DNA from: an uncultured Methanomassiliicoccus sp.
GTDB taxonomy: Archaea > Thermoplasmatota > Thermoplasmata > Methanomassiliicoccales > Methanomassiliicoccaceae
Direction of reading: 5' to 3'
Length of the DNA stretch: 38,192 nucleotides
Assembly (NCBI GenBank): GCA_944319735.1
Contig: CALUEU010000008.1
Span: forward strand, 1 to 38,192
How positions within the stretch are numbered: position 1 is the stretch's first letter; each line of letters starts with the position of its first letter. A program made the translations under genes and the position numbers. Positions 1 to 7,527 of the stretch are shown here, piece after piece. Below the pieces are notes generated by a model that saw nothing but the letters and a program-made list of their open reading frames with translations, ran no database searches and was not told the origin of the DNA.

Positions 1-261
1 GGTGAACTCCAGTTAAGAGTACTTTCTTCTACAGATTTGATGTCAGAATATTTGATGATTATTTTTTTCGATCCGAGAGACTCTATTTTTAAAGAAGTAT
101 CTTCCAGAATGTACCTGGTTTTTAGAGGTAATGCAACGAACAAAGCGATGATTGCAACTTCAGCGAGACACATGATTATGAAGTACAATGTGTCTGCATA
201 TGTCCAGAGTATCAATACTAATGCAGATACAACACATATTGAGATTATTGCACATAAATAG
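1..261 (+). CDS. C-terminal end of an unidentified protein (5' end outside window)
   Basis: Frame 1 is open from the first base and ends at a TAG at 259-261, so this is the last 86 codons of a gene that begins upstream. A TTG and an ATG at 37-42 could be starts, but no ribosome binding site is visible and the frame stays open to the edge, so I read it as a partial gene. The tail is mixed alpha/beta in character, contains FDPRDSIFKEVSSRMYLVF and ends THIEIIAHK. I see no membrane segment and no cysteine motif. I do not recognise the family. The TAG stop is probably a true stop, because the frame ends again within about 30 codons and downstream codons look non-coding. Confidence 0.5.
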   Translation, partial: GELQLRVLSSTDLMSEYLMIIFFDPRDSIFKEVSSRMYLVFRGNATNKAMIATSARHMIMKYNVSAYVQSINTNADTTHIEIIAHK

Positions 262-412
262 TACCATGCATCTATTTTACTTCTGAATATGACTGCATTC
301 ATGAAATGCCTCATGAGAATTATACAGTTAATCAATATATGATTTTAGAAAGTGTGTTATTTTGAAAATGTATAACCTATTTAGGTAATACTACTCCGAT
401 TTTTTGTCTACG

Positions 413-420
413 TTTAAATA
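413..420 (+). promoter_or_regulatory. TATA box of hdrC-hdrB
   Basis: TTTAAATA lies 35 bp before the hdrC ATG at 455. Initiation about 25 bp downstream would give a leader of roughly 10-15 nt, just enough for the AAAGGTG ribosome binding site at 444-450. This is typical archaeal geometry. The rest of 262-454 is AT-rich and shows no other gene. Confidence 0.5.
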
Positions 421-454
421 GCATGGTTAACTTCTCCGATTCAAAGGTGTATCT

Positions 455-967
455 ATGGTTACCATCGATCAAGCCAATCAGGATTTTGCCCAGAAGGTAC
501 AATCCATGGGAGGAGGAGAAACCCTCATGCTCTGCTTCCAATGCGGAACATGCACGGCAAGCTGCCCCTCTGGAAGACTAACTGCATACAAGACAAGAAA
601 GCTCATCCGCAAGGCACAGCTCGGTTTAGAGGATGAGGTTCTGAGCTCACCAGATCTCTGGATGTGCACAACCTGTTATTCCTGCATGGAACGCTGCCCT
701 CGTGGTGTTGAAATCGTTGATTTAATCACACTTCTCAGAAACTTAGCTGTTGAGAAAGGCGTAATGTCTGCTCCACACAAGAAAGTAGGAGAAATGCTCG
801 TGAAATACGGTGCTACAGTTCCTCTTAACGATGAATATGAAAACAAGAGAGAATCAATAGGACTTGCCCGCAAACCCGCAAACACAATGGGAGACGACAA
901 AGCCCTTGCCGATGTCAAGAAGATTCTGAAAGCTACCGGATTTGAAGACCTTGTTGGAGGTAATTAA
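455..967 (+). CDS. hdrC: CoB-CoM heterodisulfide reductase subunit C (HdrC)
   Basis: 170 residues, soluble. HdrC is the iron-sulfur subunit of the cytoplasmic HdrABC complex. It relays electrons from flavoprotein HdrA to HdrB, where the CoM-S-S-CoB heterodisulfide made by methyl-CoM reductase is reduced. Two classical [4Fe-4S] motifs are visible: C27-x2-C30-x2-C33-x3-C37-P and C71-x2-C74-x2-C77-x3-C81-P. This is the HdrC/GlpC-type ferredoxin layout, and the length is normal for the family. The ATG at 455 has an AAAGGTG site in front. hdrB starts one base after the stop, so the two genes are co-transcribed. hdrA and the Mvh hydrogenase are not in the window; in this kind of methanogen they are usually encoded elsewhere. 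Confidence 0.95.
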   Translation: MVTIDQANQDFAQKVQSMGGGETLMLCFQCGTCTASCPSGRLTAYKTRKLIRKAQLGLEDEVLSSPDLWMCTTCYSCMERCPRGVEIVDLITLLRNLAVEKGVMSAPHKKVGEMLVKYGATVPLNDEYENKRESIGLARKPANTMGDDKALADVKKILKATGFEDLVGGN

Positions 968-968
968 A

Positions 969-1790
969 ATGGCTAAATACGCTTTATTCCTAGGATGCGT
1001 TGCTCCTGCCAGGTACCCTGGTGTTGAACTCGCTACCCGTGAAGTCTGTAAAGCTCTCGGAATTGAACTTGTTGAATTAGAAGGCGCTAGCTGCTGCCCT
1101 GCACCTGGTGTAATCAAATCATTCGACCAGAACACATGGCTAGCTGTAGCTGCCCGTAACCTCGCTCTCGCTGAGAAGCAGGGTGTAGATATCATCACAA
1201 TCTGCAACGGTTGCTATGGATCACTATTTGATGCAGCCCACATTCTCAACAATGACCCAGAAAAGCTTGCAGCAGTCAACAAGATCCTCAGTGAAGTAGG
1301 AGTCCAGTACAACGGCAAGACCAAAGTACACCACTTCGCAGAAGTATTCTACAAGGACCTTGGAGTTGACGCTATCAAAGCAAAGTTCACCAACCCTCTT
1401 GATGTTAATGTTGCAGTCCACTACGGATGCCACTTCCTCAAGCCAAGCAACATCAAGAACCTTGACGACCCTGAGCGTCCAAAGATTCTCGATGAACTTG
1501 TCGAAGCTACCGGTGCAAAATCAATCGACTACAAAGACAAGCAGATGTGTTGCGGAGCCGGCGGCGGTGTAAGATCTGGTAACCCTGAACTCTCTTCAAA
1601 GTTCACAGAAGAGAAAATGAAGAACATGAAAGCTGTAGGAGCTGAATACATCATTGATGTCTGTCCATTCTGTCACCTTCAATTTGACAGGACACAGAAA
1701 GATGTCAAAGATTACGGCCTTCAGGTTGTCCACCTTGCTCAGCTCTATGGTCTTGCTTTAGGCATACCAAAAGAGAAGCTCGGAATGTAA
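969..1790 (+). CDS. hdrB: CoB-CoM heterodisulfide reductase subunit B (HdrB)
   Basis: 273 residues from the ATG at 969. That start follows the hdrC stop by one base and has a GGAGGTAA site overlapping the end of hdrC. A start at 942 is possible in frame but would add nine residues that overlap hdrC. HdrB is the catalytic subunit holding two non-cubane [4Fe-4S] clusters that split the heterodisulfide. Both CCG domains are complete: C10, C42-C43, C79, C82, and C154, C194-C195, C232, C235. The core motifs read SCCPAPG, CNGC, MCCGAGGG and CPFC. The protein is soluble, with no membrane segment, which fits the cytoplasmic HdrABC-Mvh type rather than membrane HdrDE. Confidence 0.95.
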   Translation: MAKYALFLGCVAPARYPGVELATREVCKALGIELVELEGASCCPAPGVIKSFDQNTWLAVAARNLALAEKQGVDIITICNGCYGSLFDAAHILNNDPEKLAAVNKILSEVGVQYNGKTKVHHFAEVFYKDLGVDAIKAKFTNPLDVNVAVHYGCHFLKPSNIKNLDDPERPKILDELVEATGAKSIDYKDKQMCCGAGGGVRSGNPELSSKFTEEKMKNMKAVGAEYIIDVCPFCHLQFDRTQKDVKDYGLQVVHLAQLYGLALGIPKEKLGM

Positions 1791-1815
1791 GTCCGGGACT
1801 GAATAAAACTTCTTC

Positions 1816-1834
1816 GACCGCTCTGCGGTCTTTT
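1816..1834 (+). terminator. Terminator of hdrC-hdrB
   Basis: A perfect 6-bp stem GACCGC/GCGGTC (1816-1821, 1825-1830) with a TCT loop is followed by TTTT and, a few bases later, another T run. It lies 26 bp after the hdrB stop. Confidence 0.6.
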
Positions 1835-2000
1835 CACATTTTTTTATCACTTTTTAGAAAAACTGAGCACACTATATAACGCTGAAAATGGATTTTCTCC
1901 AGTCTTCAAACTGCGATGCTGCTGAATAAACACTAGTGTCGTGTGTTTCAGATTATTTACAATATTTACAGATTAAAGTACATTCTAAAGAGGTGAAATT

Positions 2001-3371
2001 GTGAAAAAAGAAGGAAGGTGGGCAACGGTAGCTGCATTCATTGTCGCTATTGTAATATTTTTAGCCAGTGTCTTCGTCTGCATTTCCAGTGATACACTTG
2101 AAGCTAAGGAGTCACCGGTCAATCCAGAGGAAGAACTGATTGATTTGTCAGAACATTACATGAATGAACTGAGAGCAGGCAATGTTGAAGCAGTTTATGA
2201 AAACATGTCTGGAGAGTTCCAGAGCACATATTCACTAGAGGAATATACAGTAACCATAGCTTTGGTTTTTTCACAAACTGGACCTTACCATAAGACTATT
2301 GACGTTGTCGCACAGAGCGTAGCTGCCAATACTGCAGTAGTCATCACTGAAGAATATGCTAAGTACATTTTGAAATCTACTTTTGTGTATAATGACGATA
2401 AAGAAATAGTTGGTTCGTCCCATTTATATTCAGACATTATAGTCAATGAACCTCAATCAACCGACAAGTGGGAAGAAACAGCACTTAAGGTAGGATTTGA
2501 CGGCAAATTGAACGCTTTGCTGACAACTCCCAAAGGTGAAGGTTTAGCACCACTTGTGATTTTAGTTCATGGTTCTGGAGCACAAGAGATGAATGAAATT
2601 AGCGGTGCTTCAGAGAATAAGCCATTTGAAGATCTTGCACACGGTCTCGCCGATAAGGGAATTGCTTCCCTAAGATATGATAAGAGAACATATTACCCAG
2701 GCTTAATTGGAACAGATGTTACAATACAAGGTGAAGTTCTAAATGATGTAAATTCGATCGTAAAACAAATGTCTCAGCGTAATGACATTGACACTAACAG
2801 AATTTATGTGATTGGTCACAGTCTCGGCGGAATGTTGGTACCTGTAATAGCTGCAGAAAATCCCGAAGTAAAAGGCGTTGTATCAATGGCTGGGACTCTT
2901 CGCAACATGGAAGATATATCATATGATCAAAGCGTCATGATCGTTAAACAAAGTGGACTCAGCGAAGCAGAAGAAGAGCTTGCAATAGCTATACTCACTC
3001 AGCAGTTAGAGGCGATAAAGAATATTCAAGAAGGGGATACTAGCACATATTGGAATATCCCTGCAGAATATTGGTACAGTCTCAGTTCATTGGACCGTAT
3101 AAATATAGCAAAAAATCTCGAAATCCCAATGCTGATACTTCAGGGAGAGGATGATTTCCAGGTATATGCTGATGTAGATTATGTTCTCTGGAAAGAAACA
3201 TTAGCTGACAAGGATAATGTAACCTATCAGCTGTATGATGGACTGAATCATCTATTCATGGAGTCTGACTCTCAGAAAGATGTTATCGACCTAACTGTGT
3301 ATGATGCTCCAGCAAATGTTGATCAGAGAGTAATTGATGATATTGCCAACTGGATAAACAGTTTAAACTGA
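2001..3371 (+). CDS. Membrane-anchored alpha/beta hydrolase with N-terminal DUF3887-like domain
   Basis: 456 residues. The GTG at 2001 is chosen because AAAGAGGTG lies six bases upstream. Residues about 6-30 form a signal anchor, placing the rest outside the cell. Residues about 45-155 resemble the DUF3887 domain often found before extracytoplasmic hydrolases. From about 170 on there is an alpha/beta hydrolase: the oxyanion strand LVILVHGSG, the nucleophile elbow GHSLGG (Ser), the acid strand LILQGEDD (Asp) and the late His in YDGLNHLF. The fold and triad indicate an esterase or peptidase of the S9/dienelactone-hydrolase type; the substrate cannot be read from sequence. The gene ends inside a terminator hairpin and is followed by small membrane-protein genes on the same strand. 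Confidence 0.85.
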   Translation: MKKEGRWATVAAFIVAIVIFLASVFVCISSDTLEAKESPVNPEEELIDLSEHYMNELRAGNVEAVYENMSGEFQSTYSLEEYTVTIALVFSQTGPYHKTIDVVAQSVAANTAVVITEEYAKYILKSTFVYNDDKEIVGSSHLYSDIIVNEPQSTDKWEETALKVGFDGKLNALLTTPKGEGLAPLVILVHGSGAQEMNEISGASENKPFEDLAHGLADKGIASLRYDKRTYYPGLIGTDVTIQGEVLNDVNSIVKQMSQRNDIDTNRIYVIGHSLGGMLVPVIAAENPEVKGVVSMAGTLRNMEDISYDQSVMIVKQSGLSEAEEELAIAILTQQLEAIKNIQEGDTSTYWNIPAEYWYSLSSLDRINIAKNLEIPMLILQGEDDFQVYADVDYVLWKETLADKDNVTYQLYDGLNHLFMESDSQKDVIDLTVYDAPANVDQRVIDDIANWINSLN

Positions 3372-3397
3372 TGACTTTTAAGTCATCTTTTTATTTT
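3370..3397 (+). terminator. Terminator overlapping the hydrolase stop codon
   Basis: GATGACTT/AAGTCATC (3370-3377, 3380-3387) is a perfect 8-bp stem with a two-base loop followed by a T-rich run. Its first arm includes the last two bases of the TGA stop. The next gene starts 22 bases later with its own ribosome binding site. Confidence 0.55.
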
Positions 3398-3418
3398 TAT
3401 ATCTGATAAGGTGAAAAT

Positions 3419-3754
3419 ATGAACAGATGGTTGTATCAAACTTTGGGAATTGTAACGTTTGCACCACTGATCATATTTATGATTTCAGTTCTATTCCTTC
3501 CTGACAATATACCCAGTCTGGTTAATGATGGAAGTGGAGAGCAACACTATGGAAATAAATTCACAATATTGTTCATTCCAATCATTTCATTAATATTAGG
3601 TTTCATATATTACGAGATATCAAAATGGGCCCCAAGAGAAGTAAAAGAACCCAGTTATGAAAGGATACTACTGGTCGTATTCATAGCTGCACAACTGATA
3701 TGGTTAGCTATGACTATTTCGTGCATTATTGATGGTTTCAAGTTTGGATATTGA
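3419..3754 (+). CDS. Small membrane protein, DUF1648/SdpI-like
   Basis: 111 residues with three predicted membrane segments (about 8-28, 48-65, 83-103). The ATG at 3419 has AAGGTGA eight bases upstream. The motif FLPDNIPSLVNDG after the first helix resembles the extracytoplasmic LPxxIPxHxxxxG pattern of DUF1648 proteins, the N-terminal part of the SdpI immunity family. A second protein of the same kind is encoded on the other strand at 11793-12155. Both share FLPD-x-[IV]-P and end in GFK[FY]GY, so they are paralogs. SdpI gives immunity to a secreted toxin in Bacillus, but nothing here shows that role. It is the first of four small membrane-protein genes in a row. Confidence 0.6.
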   Translation: MNRWLYQTLGIVTFAPLIIFMISVLFLPDNIPSLVNDGSGEQHYGNKFTILFIPIISLILGFIYYEISKWAPREVKEPSYERILLVVFIAAQLIWLAMTISCIIDGFKFGY

Positions 3755-3776
3755 TTGTTTAAATCTGGTGATCGAA

Positions 3777-4142
3777 ATGAAATGTAAATATTGCAACAAC
3801 GAATCAAATTTCCAATACTGCGACGATGTGTGCAAACAAGAATATGAAAAATTTGAGTCGTGTTGTGAAAAATACAAATATTTGTTTTTAACATTAATTG
3901 TAATTGAAATACTTGGATTTTTATTGGTTACGCTATTAACCACATCAGGTGATTTTTATCTCTACATAAGTGTATGGATCATTGCACTGGGCATAACAAT
4001 GTATGTCTTTCCATTTGCGACTCCAGAAACTATTGATATGATTGGACTCAAAAAATGTATCAAATTAGTTAGAGCAATAAGCATTGGTTTATGTGTTGCA
4101 GGCATAATAATTGCAGTGCTGTGCACAGCACATCTTGGATGA
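3777..4142 (+). CDS. Small zinc-ribbon membrane protein (DUF2116-like)
   Basis: 121 residues from the ATG at 3777, which has CTGGTGAT just upstream. An in-frame start at 3729 would add 16 residues overlapping the preceding gene and has no binding site. The N-terminus reads CKYC, then about ten residues, then YCDDVCKQEYEKF: four cysteines arranged as a short zinc ribbon, like the archaeal DUF2116 proteins that join such a ribbon to membrane helices. Three hydrophobic segments follow (about residues 34-55, 62-80 and 96-117). Function unknown. Its neighbours are all small membrane proteins on the same strand. Confidence 0.55.
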   Translation: MKCKYCNNESNFQYCDDVCKQEYEKFESCCEKYKYLFLTLIVIEILGFLLVTLLTTSGDFYLYISVWIIALGITMYVFPFATPETIDMIGLKKCIKLVRAISIGLCVAGIIIAVLCTAHLG

Positions 4143-4181
4143 AAATCAGATGGAATACAAATTGAACTGAGGTGATTGTAG

Positions 4182-4607
4182 ATGCACATTAAAGGAAGAG
4201 GAAGAAACGCGTTGATCATGAGCGTTGTCTGGATCATCGTACCGATAATCACTGCAGTTTACATTTCATCAGGACACGTGGGCAATGATCTGATCGTATT
4301 CATGCTAATAGGTGCAGTGTTTCATTTTTTCGGAGTGATTTTGTATACTGGATCATATGAAAACTTTGCAGGATTTAACACGATGTCAAAAGAAGAAATT
4401 GAAGAGTACAATATTGAAAGGATTACTTCATTTCTAGGTATTTCATGGGTGCTTGGATCCTACATATATTTCTTTACATTATTAATTGGTTTGACAATGT
4501 TCAGCAAATTAACTGCAATCATGGTGTCAATAATATTACTTGTTGTGATTGCAATTTCAAGCAGCATATACAGCGGAGTTGGAAAAAGATTCAAAGCTCA
4601 AAATTAA
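4182..4607 (+). CDS. DUF3784-like membrane protein
   Basis: 141 residues with four predicted helices. The ATG at 4182 follows GAGGTGATTGTAG. The segment AGFNTMSKEEIEEYNIERI after the second helix is the hallmark of DUF3784 proteins, small integral membrane proteins of unknown function common in Firmicutes and gut archaea. Gene order and spacing suggest it is transcribed with the zinc-ribbon gene before it and the frameshifted gene after it. Confidence 0.6.
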   Translation: MHIKGRGRNALIMSVVWIIVPIITAVYISSGHVGNDLIVFMLIGAVFHFFGVILYTGSYENFAGFNTMSKEEIEEYNIERITSFLGISWVLGSYIYFFTLLIGLTMFSKLTAIMVSIILLVVIAISSSIYSGVGKRFKAQN

Positions 4608-4624
4608 GACAATGATCCAATCGG

Positions 4625-4989
4625 GTGAGAATTTATGGAAATAGATACAGAGACCAATTTGTTACAGTTTCTGTAATTCTATTTTTAGTTGACATTATCT
4701 TTGTGTTGATTTGTGTATATGCATATCAAAAAAAAGCCCTATGTATTTTTATGCAGGGTCCGACACCGATGATTCTAAAATTACAGATGTCAAAGTATAC
4801 AACAGCGCCAATGGAATAATGTGGATGACATATGGTGCATTATATTTCATACCGATGCTTGTGTATATTTTAGTACCAGATAAAATAAATGATACTGTTC
4901 TTTCTGTCAGCGTTGTAATCTGCTTTTTAGGTCTGCTTGCAGTATTATGGATATATCAAAAAATAGACGACAAATACCGCATAGAATAA
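4625..4989 (+). pseudogene. Small membrane protein gene split by a frameshift in an A8 run
   Basis: Two reading frames together make one sensible protein. The first frame, from GTG 4625, encodes a charged start and a membrane helix ending VYAYQKK at about 4735. The second frame (open across 4711-4989) continues with KSPMYFYAGSDTDDSKI, TDVKVYNSANG and two more helices. Small membrane proteins of this general kind have a helix, a [KR]KP-x-x-F segment, a DVKxYN segment and two helices. The join falls at eight A residues (4728-4735) and needs a -1 shift, which means one base is missing. It may be a true mutation, a sequencing error in a homopolymer, or slippage that restores the frame. The start is uncertain: GTG 4625 has only a weak site, and the ATG at 4635 is out of frame. 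Confidence 0.5.
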
Positions 4990-5027
4990 AATCGCGATAT
5001 TTCAAAATTAGAAAAGAAGGATCTTAG

Positions 5028-5101
5028 TGCCGAGGGTGGGCTTTGAACCCACGACCTATGGATTATGAGTCCATCGCTCTACCAGGCTGAGCCACCTCGG
5101 C
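5028..5101 (-). tRNA. tRNA-Met (CAT), elongator type
   Basis: On the minus strand a full cloverleaf can be drawn: acceptor GCCGAGG/CCTCGGC, D stem GCTC/GAGC, anticodon stem ATGGA/TCCAT with loop CTCATAA, T stem GTGGG/CCCAC, and discriminator A. There is no intron and CCA is not encoded. The G1-C72 pair argues against the archaeal initiator, which begins with A1-U72. A CAT anticodon could also be the Ile2 tRNA that needs agmatidine, but the acceptor and D arm look more like elongator Met. Two more base pairs beyond the acceptor (5027/5103 and 5028/5102) extend the stem in the precursor. The gene lies 17 bases after eS1 on the same strand, and a T-rich stretch follows at about 5004-5018. Confidence 0.92.
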
Positions 5102-5118
5102 ACGGTTTAGTGTTAGGT

Positions 5119-5904
5119 TTAGTTTTCTTCTGCTGGGGTTTCTTCTGCAGATTCTTCAGCAATCTCTTCGGATTCAGCCTCTTCAGAAACAGCTTCTTCA
5201 GCTGGTGCTTCCTCAGATACTTCCTCTTCGGGTTCTGATTCTTCAGGTTCAGCGACAGCAGTTTCCTGCCCGATTCTTTCCTGAATACTTAATTCATTCT
5301 CATCAGGAGTTCCGGCTTTGATGACTTCGGACTTTCTGATTTCAATCCTCTTGATTGGAATGATTACTTTAACTGCATTGGAAAGATCCCTTGAAAGATC
5401 TCCAGAGATGATTGATTTTACGAGATCAGAGATAGACATGTCTGCAGCCATGGTGGTGAGTGTCTCTGTAAGGATGTTTCTTACAGCGGTCTCCTGAGCT
5501 GCCTGAATACGCTGTTCTGTGATGCTCATGGGTTTGATACGAACAACGAAGTTGTCCTTTGTGCGAACATCAACTACATGATCGGTCTTTGTTCTCTTTC
5601 TTCTTGTTAACCTGCGAACGTAATCGCTGGTGAGTTCGTGTCCGATGAATGCAGTGTGTGCTTCAAATCCGTTTACATCAGATACATTGAAGCGCATTTT
5701 GATGTGCATTTTAGAGAAATCACCGGTTAGTTCGTGTACTGTAACTTCAATATTTCTTCCAATAAGCGAGGCTGGGTCAGCGCTAGGTGTCTCTCCGAGT
5801 TCAACCTGATTAAACATACGGGGAGCATAGAGTTTGTACCACTCTTTTGCCTTCCACTTGTCCTTCACCTTACGCGCTGCGGCCTTGCCTTTTTTAACTG
5901 CCAT
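5119..5904 (-). CDS. rps3ae: 30S ribosomal protein eS1 (S3Ae)
   Basis: 261 residues. The basic N-terminus (MAVKKGKAAARKVKDKWK) and the following WYKLYAPRMFNQVELGET, the central DYVRRLTRRKRTK and the VKVIIPIKRIEIRKSEV strand identify archaeal/eukaryotic eS1, a small-subunit protein near the mRNA exit. Archaeal members are usually about 200-225 residues. Here residues from about 214 onward form an unusual, highly acidic tail of Glu, Ala, Ser and Pro. The ATG at 5904 is preceded on the minus strand by GGAGGC. A TATA-like TTTAAATT at about 5940-5947 gives a short leader; a second, TTTAAATATA at about 6000-6009, would give a leader of about 70 nt. tRNA-Met follows directly and probably shares the transcript. 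Confidence 0.95.
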   Translation of the reverse strand: MAVKKGKAAARKVKDKWKAKEWYKLYAPRMFNQVELGETPSADPASLIGRNIEVTVHELTGDFSKMHIKMRFNVSDVNGFEAHTAFIGHELTSDYVRRLTRRKRTKTDHVVDVRTKDNFVVRIKPMSITEQRIQAAQETAVRNILTETLTTMAADMSISDLVKSIISGDLSRDLSNAVKVIIPIKRIEIRKSEVIKAGTPDENELSIQERIGQETAVAEPEESEPEEEVSEEAPAEEAVSEEAESEEIAEESAEETPAEEN

Positions 5905-6108
5905 TGTTTTGCCTCCACATTGGCGGCAGACCCCGCAGCAATTTAAAGGAACTACTGCACTTCTGCCAGATTAAATGAGATAAATTAGGCATGTACCGCT
6001 TATATTTAAAAATTACGCTAGCTGCCCCATAGAATTTTAAAGAGCATGATACAGAACAATAGAAAAAAGTTAAGGGGAAGGGGTTTGGTTTCAAGAATCT
6101 GAACTCGC

Positions 6109-7512
6109 TTAGAGCTCGTAGTTCTTGGGGTTGAATGCAGGAACATCCTTGTACTCTTTGAGAGCCCAGTCGACGAATTTGCCTTCCTCGTCTGGCAGAG
6201 AGTTGAGATCGGTAATGATCTTGTTTAAGGTGTCTTTTTCCTGCTTGTTGAGTTTCAGTTTTCCCTTGTTGTTGGAGTCCCTGATTAACTCAGCAGCTTT
6301 GAGACCGGCAGCTTTTGCCCTTAGGTAGTAGCTGTCGCCTGCTTCGATGATTGCCTGTCCGATCTTGTAGGCGTTGTCGTATGCAAGGATATATGGTTCT
6401 GCTCCTCTGAACCTGTCGGAAGCGACGTAAATGTCCCTGAGGACTTTGTCCTGCTTCATCTGTTTTGCAGCGTTCATTAATGCAGCTTCGTATCCAATTA
6501 CACCGAGCCAACACTGAACTGATGATCCACCGAATTCTGGGTGGTATTCAACGGACTCGTTTGACCACATGTCGCAGGTAGCGGCGATTAAGTTACCCAT
6601 CAGATCAGCGTGGGCATCCTGAGCGCCTTTTCCTTCCTGGCAGATTGGGTTACCGGAGATTGCTTTGAGTATAGGTCCTTCGTAACCGCAGTCTTTGTCA
6701 GGTCCAGTTGCACCGCATTCGAAAGCGACTAAGGATCTTGCAGAAGCGATTGCACGGGTAACTGCAGAGAATGTCTTTGGAACATCTTTGTCTAAGTATC
6801 CGCCGGCCATGAACATGGCTGTGTTTGCACCAGCGCAGTTTGTGTCTCCACCGGCAATTACGTTCTTTCTCTTTGCAAGGTCAACGATCTGGGTCCAGAG
6901 CCATTCCATATCAATGGATCCAAGGTAACCGATACCGAAGAGCCATCCTCTGATATCCTGACGGACAACAGCGAAGTCTGAGATTTCTTTTCCACCGACA
7001 GATTCAATGGAGATTACATCAGCTCCGGCTTCAGCAGCCACTTCGAATGATTCCATCATCTTTTCTGGGTAGTTGTGGGTCTTGTCCTGTCCGTACCTCA
7101 TTCCATTTTCGTGGAGACGGGAGTCAGCGCAGGTGTGTCTTACAGCGCAAGCAATTCCGTACTGGTCGTGGAATTTCTCAATGACTGCTTTCTGACCGGC
7201 AACGACAGGTTTTGCGAATTTCTCAGGCTCGTTGCTCATCTGGAAGATCCATTCGTTTTCCAGCTGAACGGCTGGGAAACCGAGTGTAACTGCTCTGTTC
7301 ATAATGTCTGTTGCGATGTAGTCGACGTACTCTTTTGTAAGAGACTCGGGACTCTTCTCGCTTCCTGGTCTAGGAGCGAAGTTAATTTCAGGGATAACTA
7401 AGCCCTGTCCTACTTTAATTCCTAATCCGTATGAAATTGGCTTCTTTGCTTCTCCGAAGACCATTTCGTCTGCAGAGGCATATGCCATCTTTGTGTATTT
7501 TGTAGTAGCCAT
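6109..7512 (-). CDS. mtaB: Methanol:corrinoid methyltransferase MtaB
   Basis: 467 residues, the normal size. MtaB is the zinc enzyme that moves the methyl group of methanol to the cob(I)amide bound by MtaC, the first step of methanogenesis from methanol. The known zinc ligands of the Methanosarcina barkeri enzyme (E164, C220, C269) are matched here with identical spacing by E170 (in ISIESVGGKE), C226 (in GGDTNCAGANTAMF) and C275 (in PDKDCGYEGP). The gene lies 15 bases after mtaC with GAGGTGA before the ATG, so the two form an operon. A T-rich stretch on the minus strand at about 6058-6067 may terminate transcription. mtaA, which passes the methyl group to coenzyme M, is not in the window. Confidence 0.97.
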   Translation of the reverse strand: MATTKYTKMAYASADEMVFGEAKKPISYGLGIKVGQGLVIPEINFAPRPGSEKSPESLTKEYVDYIATDIMNRAVTLGFPAVQLENEWIFQMSNEPEKFAKPVVAGQKAVIEKFHDQYGIACAVRHTCADSRLHENGMRYGQDKTHNYPEKMMESFEVAAEAGADVISIESVGGKEISDFAVVRQDIRGWLFGIGYLGSIDMEWLWTQIVDLAKRKNVIAGGDTNCAGANTAMFMAGGYLDKDVPKTFSAVTRAIASARSLVAFECGATGPDKDCGYEGPILKAISGNPICQEGKGAQDAHADLMGNLIAATCDMWSNESVEYHPEFGGSSVQCWLGVIGYEAALMNAAKQMKQDKVLRDIYVASDRFRGAEPYILAYDNAYKIGQAIIEAGDSYYLRAKAAGLKAAELIRDSNNKGKLKLNKQEKDTLNKIITDLNSLPDEEGKFVDWALKEYKDVPAFNPKNYEL

Positions 7513-7527
7513 CTTAAATCACCTCAT

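Noticed and set aside
1-261. TAG as a pyrrolysine codon at the end of the first gene
   Set aside because: The frame stops again soon after and the downstream codons do not look coding; no methylamine methyltransferase is in the window.
1224-1433. Minus-strand 69-residue frame inside hdrB
   Set aside because: It lies wholly within a well-identified gene in a non-coding frame.
5028-5101. tRNA-Met as an integration site for an island at 1850-5000
   Set aside because: No duplicate of the tRNA 3' end and no integrase gene were seen, although the neighbouring small genes look accessory.
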